From: Dactylorhiza incarnata
Taxonomy: Eukaryota; Streptophyta; Magnoliopsida; Asparagales; Orchidaceae
Reading direction: 5' to 3'
Assembly (NCBI GenBank): GCA_033032865.1
Contig: JAWHQI010000306.1
Location: forward strand, 1,426,001 to 1,490,000
DNA length: 64,000 nucleotides
The first letter of the stretch is position 1, and each line of letters begins with the position of its first letter. Under the pieces are notes generated by a model. It ran no database searches. It saw only the letters and a program-made list of their open reading frames with translations, and had not been told where the DNA came from. This document shows positions 58,474 to 64,000 of this stretch, piece after piece. Position numbers and translations under genes: made by a program.

Positions 58474-60016
58474 ATGACTCTCAAAGTAGCCATCTTCATC
58501 CTCGCATTCTTCTTCTTCGTTACCTCCACTACAGTAAGTGATCCCTGTTCTTCTCCATTTCCCAAACTAATGCAACAATCTTGACGGCAATTTATAATGC
58601 AACAATCTTGACGGCAATTTATAATGCAACAATCTTGACGGAAGCGCAATCCCCAGGAACAACTAAATACAGAGTCACAAGAAATACGTACTTTGCACAA
58701 TTTTATTAGCACAATAAAATTAATAAGTACTCAAATTAAGAGATACACGTCCGAAAATATACTGCAGAAGAACGGACTACGAAAATCCGCAAGAGTAATA
58801 TGAACTTGACTGCAATCCGTAAACGGACGCACAAGATTCGTACCAGAACGAACCTTAGTCGTCGTCAGACGACCAACCGCCGCCACCACCACCGAGAAGA
58901 GATCCAAGTCAGACTTGACCTTGCCACGAACGCGCAGACCACCAGCGTCACCACTTGTGCACAACCACCACCGCCTACGAACATGCAATCATCGAGCACC
59001 GCGCACCTTGCCGCAGCCCGCGAATATGACACCTTGCCGCTGCCCGCACGCTTTCGCTCTTCGATGTCGATACAGCCCGCAATCGGATGTCGACGGCCAT
59101 CGTCTCCTTCGACCATGCACTACCACTCTCCTCTTCAAGGCTTTACCTCTCTTTAGTTTGGCTTTTGGTGTGTCTATCCTAGCCATTACCCAACCCTTTA
59201 TATAGACATTTCATTTGCCTTGACCACTTTCCTAGAAGTTTCCTTGCATGTGAAACACATGGGCATCTTGGAGAGTCAACATCAGCGTCCGGTAGGTGGA
59301 AGCATGATACACATGCGTTTGAAAGATCAAACCAACTCAACATCTTTTTCCTGAAAATAAGTTTAAATTCGTTTGTTTGTATATATAGGTTTCGCCAAAC
59401 GCCGAGGAGTATCCTGTTGAGGTGCTATATTTATCTGTATTTACATCTTTTTTTCTATAACGCACGAAGGTTTTGTTTTAGCTTAAAGTTCGTTAAATGC
59501 AAGGGATTGCAGAGCCGCCGGCTAGCGGCCGACATGTCGCCCGTCACCTGCTCCGGCGCCGCATCCGCGCATATTTGTGAACTATGAAGGTAATTTTATT
59601 TATTGGTTTATTTGAAGGTAGCGAGAATTAAGATCTAGGGGGAAAAACGTACACCAACTCTGAAAATACCTATTTAGTAAACCTCTGTTCTTCATTCCCA
59701 ATGCTCCAAAACACTATTTTTGGCCTTCAATGTCAGCTCAGCTCCTCCCTCCATTCCCACCGCTCCAAAATGCCACCGCCAAAACAAACAGAGCCTAATG
59801 ATGAAAGTGACGATGGATTTATTTGATTTGATTGCAGAGTGCCCGGCGGCGTGCAAAGCGCGGTGCAGTCTGTATTCGAGGCAGGGGCTCTGCAACAGGG
59901 CGTGTATGACTTGCTGCAAGGGGTGCAAGTGCGTGCCGCCGGAGAACGCCGGCAACCGGGAGCTTTGCGGATCCTGCTACACCGACAGGACTACCCACGA
60001 CACCAAGTGCCCTTGA
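58474..60016 (+). CDS. GASA/snakin-like cysteine-rich secreted peptide
   Basis: Proposed exons: 58474-58533 (MTLKVAIFILAFFFFVTSTT, a signal peptide, donor aca|gtaagt), 59389-59421 (VSPNAEEYPVE, acceptor tatatatag, donor gag|gtgcta) and 59840-60016 (GASA domain, stop 60014). The domain has the 12-cysteine pattern of the gibberellin-regulated GASA family: CPAACKARCS, then CNRACMTCCKGCKCVPP, and an end reading HDTKCP. The total would be 89 residues, in the family range. Such peptides are secreted and act in growth and defence. The last junction needs the second AG of attgcagag; the first AG would shift the frame. Intron 1 is long (855 bp) and contains LTR-like DNA, and intron 2 holds a MITE-like repeat. 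The last exon is certain; the upstream structure is inference. Confidence 0.72.
58569..58642. repeat. 27 bp tandem repeat in GASA intron 1
   Basis: Three units of tgcaacaatcttgacggcaa plus tttataa, the third truncated. Confidence 0.8.
58690..59290 (-). repeat. LTR-like segment in GASA intron 1 (tentative)
   Basis: On the minus strand it runs from tgttgactctccaagatgc through a TATA (tatataaaggg, near 59200) into a GC-rich stretch and an AT-rich end. The layout resembles a solo LTR. Border duplications were not found. Frames on either strand here are Thr/Pro- or Arg-rich without homology. Confidence 0.35.
59696..59806. repeat. Dispersed MITE-like repeat, copy 2
   Basis: Matches 57641-57812 in the same orientation. 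It ends ccaaaacaaacagagcc, just before the GASA last exon. Confidence 0.5.
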
Positions 60017-61159
60017 AATGATCCATCCATCCAGATATATATTTATATAAAAAGCAATCTGTGCTGGTCACTTCAGCATTTCTTCTGGATCTCCTGCATA
60101 ATATGTATAATGTGATTTCAGCGATAGACCAGTTCTCTTGAGGTTCAAGTTTTGCTAATGGCGATTTTTTGTTTTTATGATATGCTCATAATTCAAGTGA
60201 AGTACCTTATTATTGATATGCGCTTGGTATTTACTGGTATCTTTTGCTTAGAAGTTGAGGGCCTGTTTGGATGGAAAGTGCGTTTGCAATCCTAAATATT
60301 TACAGCAAAAACTTTGGTAATCTGCTCAGTTTGGGTTGGTTTCTACCTCAACCGATTCTGTTTTAAATCGGTTTTATGCAGTGTTTTTGCTCCCATGAGT
60401 TTGATTAAAAACTTTACTGTTATGAACTAATTTTGAACATAGAAGTCGATGGACGTTTACGAACGATGGTTCGTATGCACCGTGCTCATGACAAATTTGA
60501 CATTTGCGCATCGATTTTGACCGAGCAGGCACCAGCAACAACTCCTTTACATAACAAATAGAAATGTAACAAATTATAGTGTACCTTTGGGTTTTGATTT
60601 GGATATTTAATGATATCTTGATTGTAGTTTTCGTGCTACTAAATACAAAAAATGATCAAATTGGGAGTTTCTTGAATAATGCGAGGAGCGAGCAAACATG
60701 ATCTTTGAACGCGTAATATTCAATAAGATGAACATCAAGCATGTTTGATGTTGGTGCACGCTACATCATGCGTTTTTTTGTAGTAAATGTACAAACACCA
60801 TTATATATAAAATATTAAGCATCAACAACTACATAGAGTATTACATTAATATTAATGAGCATTCAAAGTAATGAGAGTGCTCTTTTTCTCATAAAATATT
60901 AATGAGCATCAACAACTACATAGAGTATTACCATACAGATTTTCTCAGCATTGCTGTTTTTCCCCACCACCAATGGGAGTGCTGGCAGGAAGGAGGTGGC
61001 CGGAGGCTGTTGGAGGTGTCCGGGGGCTGTTTGCCAAGGGTTGTTGGACGCGGCCATGGGTTGAAGGGGCTTTTGGAGTTTGTTTAGAAGAATTTTATAT
61101 TGAGATACTGAGAAGAGATCTTTTTTTGTTGAAGGAAATGCAAAACTGTTGAAGTTTTG
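60017..61159. other. Intergenic; diverged MITE piece at 60385-60490
   Basis: The segment gagtttgattaaaaac...gtttacgaacgatggttcgt resembles the body of the MITE at 50263-50482, but its ends are lost. A 27 bp string (agcatcaacaactacatag...) occurs at 60818 and 60905. From about 61080 the text matches copy C intron (gaaggaaatgcaaa). Confidence 0.45.
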
Positions 61160-61613
61160 TTAGTTTTTCTCTTTGTATCACTTTCATTCCTTCGTTTTCA
61201 AATATACCGCATCAGACAAGTTGAAGTTACGCAATGAATTGGCAACATTTCTCATTCGTAGCTATTCACACATGCATCATAATAATGCAAGCAATCCTTG
61301 TATTTAAATCCTAATGGAAATCCTTTGCTTCAAATTTATATAGGTCGAGCAGTCTCTCGAAATATTTACTTTCCAAAATCTACTTCATGCAAGTTCTTAA
61401 ATTTATTTGGTGAAGGAAAATGCAATGCCCAACACAATTTCTTAAAACACGACTCTTAGCTCCATTTGTGATAGTTGTGGCCGGATAATTGGCCATTGCA
61501 TTTGTTTGTGGTTTATTTTATGTTTCTTGCAATGATTTGAGCCGCTGAAGGCAACTGGCGAGGAGAATTCTTCTCTCATATTAGTAGTGGATAACGTGAA
61601 GCCTGCTTTGTAG
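61160..61613 (+). pseudogene. IYO: MINIYO/RPAP1-like penultimate and last exons, copy D
   Basis: 61160-61287 matches the copy B exon (KLKLRNEFA-type reading) with the empty MULE site at 61280-61287. The intron follows. The last exon has lost its first ~60 bp: it resumes at about 61525 (tcttgcaatgatttgag) and ends at TAG 61611-61613, with a stop early in the aligned frame. Not functional. It serves as the unoccupied reference for the MULE and composite gypsy insertions. Confidence 0.75.
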
Positions 61614-62668
61614 AAGACGAAACTTATTTGAATCTGACTGTATTAATCTTTGGGTGACAAATATATTTAAGTGTATTTGGAAATGTGAAACTGAGCATGA
61701 GAAATCTTTACCCCATAGTCTGCTATCTATATTATTTGTCTGTCTTGTAACTTAAGGATTATAGGCAAGCATTTACTGATTGTTTCCTAGTTCGCTTTGA
61801 TTATGACTTTGATATGTTGCGGTAACTAAACAGATTATGTAAAAAATGTACTTAAAATCATCTCATTTTTATGAGAATGTGAAATCTTAAGATGACCATA
61901 AAAATCAGTGATTAAGTCGATCGTCTAAAACGAGGCTAATCATTTTTGTTCTCTCTAGTTGAGACTTGTTTGAGTAATTTTGATGTCTATTAATTCGTTG
62001 CAACAAAGAGATAAATCTTTTAAGGATATATTAATATTATTTTGATTATTATATCAAATCAAATGTAAGAGAAGATATTAATGAGATTTTTAATAAAACT
62101 CCATAATACATTTTCCATTACATTAAAAAATAGTTCATCAAATTTTCAAAACCTTATTTATAAAGATATTTTAGTACTTAAAAAAATTTGACATACGTGA
62201 TTTGACCTCTTATCTTGGTTTGATCTATAATTTTAGTTATCAGTAATATTTTTATCAAAATCTAAAGAACATGCTTTAGAAAATATTGTGTTGATTGTCT
62301 TAATGTAGCTACGTTATTTTAGGGGTGTTTTTTTTTCAAATTTGATCAAATAATCTCATTTTTTGTACAGAGAAGATTATAAATTTTTTTTGTAACATCA
62401 AACTATTTTCAATGTGATTTTCGTATGAGCAAAAGCACTCAAATATGATCGCTTATACTTGATTTTTTTTTTCTACACTCAAATCTAAACAAAAATCATT
62501 CCATAATCTGAATATATGAAATATTTTATATCACATGAGAAGAACACTTTTAAAAAAAATGCTATTTATGTATTTTATATCATAAGAAAGTATTTTATAT
62601 CAAATTATTAAAAAAAATCTACAACTCAAATCAAATAAAAGCTTACAAAAACTATTATAGAAGAACAC
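61614..62668. other. Duplicated flank, no gene
   Basis: Paralogous to 40130-41194. It contains ctttgattatgactttg (61795-61811), the empty site of the composite gypsy element. Confidence 0.7.
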
Positions 62669-63190
62669 TTAAATGTCATTTTCGGCCCAAAAGAACTCCA
62701 AAAATTCCTCTATGCTTCCTGCTCGTTTCCGCCACCAAGGGGAAGGAGAAGAAGGAGAAGGGCGCGGCGATGCTTGCTGGGATTCTGGTCGATGCTGCTC
62801 CAGAAGAGGAACCTCAGGATCGTCGTCCTCCTCCGGCACCTCCTCTATCTCGGACACTGGATGCCGGTTCTGCTCGCCGCTCTTCTCCACCTCACTTTCC
62901 TCCAAGGGTTCCGGAATAATAGCAGCCTGGGGCGGCGGTGCGTCCACGACGGCGCAAGTGGGGAAATTGCGGACAATCAGAGTATGGTGTTCGTAGTCTC
63001 CGCCTGCATCGTCGTCCTTGTTTTCTGAAATTCAGAGACATTGTTTTTAGAGAAGTCGTTAAAGAAGAGAAGGGGGCGGGAAGTGAAATGCAGGAAATTA
63101 ACCCTGAGCAGTGGAAGAGTCGATTGAGGGGTTGGCCGTCTCCCTCATTCGGCGTTTGTTCGCTCGCCTCTTTCTGTCGCGCTTGGGCAT
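62669..63190 (-). CDS. Two-exon small charged protein, copy 2 (unknown function)
   Basis: Minus-strand model: exon 1 63190-63103, intron 63102-63025, exon 2 63024-62669; 147 residues. Basic N-terminus MPKRDRKRRANKRRMRE, acidic middle and C-terminus WWRKRAGSIEEFLEFFWAEN as in copy 1. One Ala codon is missing relative to copy 1 (ESEVEK versus ESEAVEK). About ten further replacements are mostly in the segment just after the intron. Splice sites and TATA (63482-63476) are kept. It lies convergent to MINIYO copy D, the same arrangement as copy 1 with copy B, so both were duplicated together. The function is unknown and no domain was recognised. Confidence 0.7.
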
Positions 63191-63218
63191 GATGACGGGA
63201 GAGCTGCTGCCGCTGAGA

Positions 63219-63405
63219 ACGAAGATGCAGGAGGCGGAATGCAGCTAAGAACGAAGATGTTGATGGTGGCTGGTGCAGTGCAGGAGGAATGCAGCTGAGA
63301 TTAACGAAGATGTTGATGGTCGCCGGTGCAGTGCAGGAGGAATGCAGCTGAGACTGAGATTAACGAAGATGTTGATGGTCGCCGGTGCAGTTGAAGGAGG
63401 AATAC
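63219..63405. repeat. Leader repeat of small gene copy 2
   Basis: Imperfect units with gaagatgttgatggtcgccg and gcaggaggaatgcagctgag. The unit arrangement differs from 41748-41915, so it has been remodelled since the duplication. Stops here break the upstream frame that is open in copy 1. Confidence 0.75.
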
Positions 63406-63597
63406 CGATGGTCTTCCTGTGAGCGACTACTACCAGTGATCGGATGCTGATGGACTTCCCATCCATGGGTGGCTTATTTATAATCCCAGTCAGGTGCGCT
63501 AATTTTAGTTGGAATCTAGAAACTAATTTTTCTGTTGAGAAAACTAAAAAGCCCGTTGCTCATTATTGATTGAAGTTTGAAATTTGAAAAAAAATAA

Positions 63598-64000
63598 CTA
63601 ACTTCCAGAAAACAAGGAAAACTCAATGGATATCAATAAAGCCTTGTCATTTAGTAAATGTCTTGAACATAATAAAAAAAAATCATATTTGTAATTATTT
63701 TTAGAACTTTCATAGTACATTGTTAATACTAATACAACAACAAAATGAGCTTAAATATGTATTATATGTTATTTTGTTCAAGAGTTGCAGCCTCATGAGA
63801 GAAAAGCTTCTGTAACCAACCATCAGACAGAGTTCCACAAGGGCAGAGAAAACATATGTGAAAATGGGAGGGAGGGAGAAATCCTTGAATCTAAATCTCT
63901 AATGTTTATATCACAAAGTTAAGGAATGAATTCTATAAGATGATAATCACATGAAAAATCTATGAGGGGCGAACAACCAAAGTGGAGGAAGCAACACTAC
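63598..64000. other. No recognisable gene
   Basis: The duplication ends at about 63597. Beyond it AT-rich sequence runs to the window edge with nothing I can identify. Confidence 0.5.

Noticed and set aside
58731..59205. Several overlapping ORFs in GASA intron 1
   Set aside because: They are mutually overlapping, composition-driven and lie in an LTR-like segment.

Overview
The window is nuclear DNA of a flowering plant, most likely a eudicot; I cannot name the species. The reasons are plant-type LTR retrotransposons with initiator-Met-tRNA primer sites, MULE and PIF/Harbinger DNA transposons, GT-AG introns, and plant gene families (MINIYO/RPAP1, GASA). No prokaryotic, organellar or CRISPR content was seen, and no tRNA or rRNA gene was recognised.

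Layout. (1) 1-969: decayed C-terminal exons of a MINIYO (RPAP1-like) gene, running into its intron. (2) 1113-26510: a stack of nested retroelements. A truncated Ty1-copia element is followed by a gypsy-like element (E0). E0 was split at 5851/22788 by a 16.9 kb gag-only copia-like element on the minus strand (E1, TSD TGCTG). E1 was itself hit by a plus-strand relative (E2, 14097-21613, TSD AGTTT) and carries a solo LTR in its 3' LTR (6566-7831, TSD GTAAT). (3) 27334-27489: a MINIYO last exon, followed by an 8.3 kb composite gypsy element arranged LTR-internal-LTR-internal-LTR (27755-36077, TSD ATTAT). (4) 36944-42120: a second MINIYO 3' end split by a MULE that carries an OTU protease domain (37090-39682), then a small two-exon gene on the minus strand (41195-41719). 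(5) 42600-46947: a gypsy pol remnant and a structurally complete PIF/Harbinger transposon encoding a spliced transposase and a Myb/SANT-like partner. (6) 46951-50940: a third MINIYO fragment cut by a copia LTR, then a LINE remnant with a MITE inside it. (7) 50941-57155: mostly unrecognised DNA with a MINIYO mid-protein fragment at 56714-57155. (8) 58474-60016: a GASA/snakin-like gene. (9) 61160-63600: a fourth MINIYO 3' end and a second copy of the small two-exon gene.

The unifying story is local duplication of the 3' end of a MINIYO locus together with its convergent downstream small gene, followed by repeated transposon insertion. The unoccupied copy at 61-63.6 kb preserves pre-insertion sites for two of the insertions (MULE and composite gypsy element), so their borders can be read directly. 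Genes that look potentially functional are the two small-gene copies (about 148 and 147 codons), the Harbinger transposase (about 392 codons) and perhaps the GASA gene. Everything else is transposon-derived or broken.
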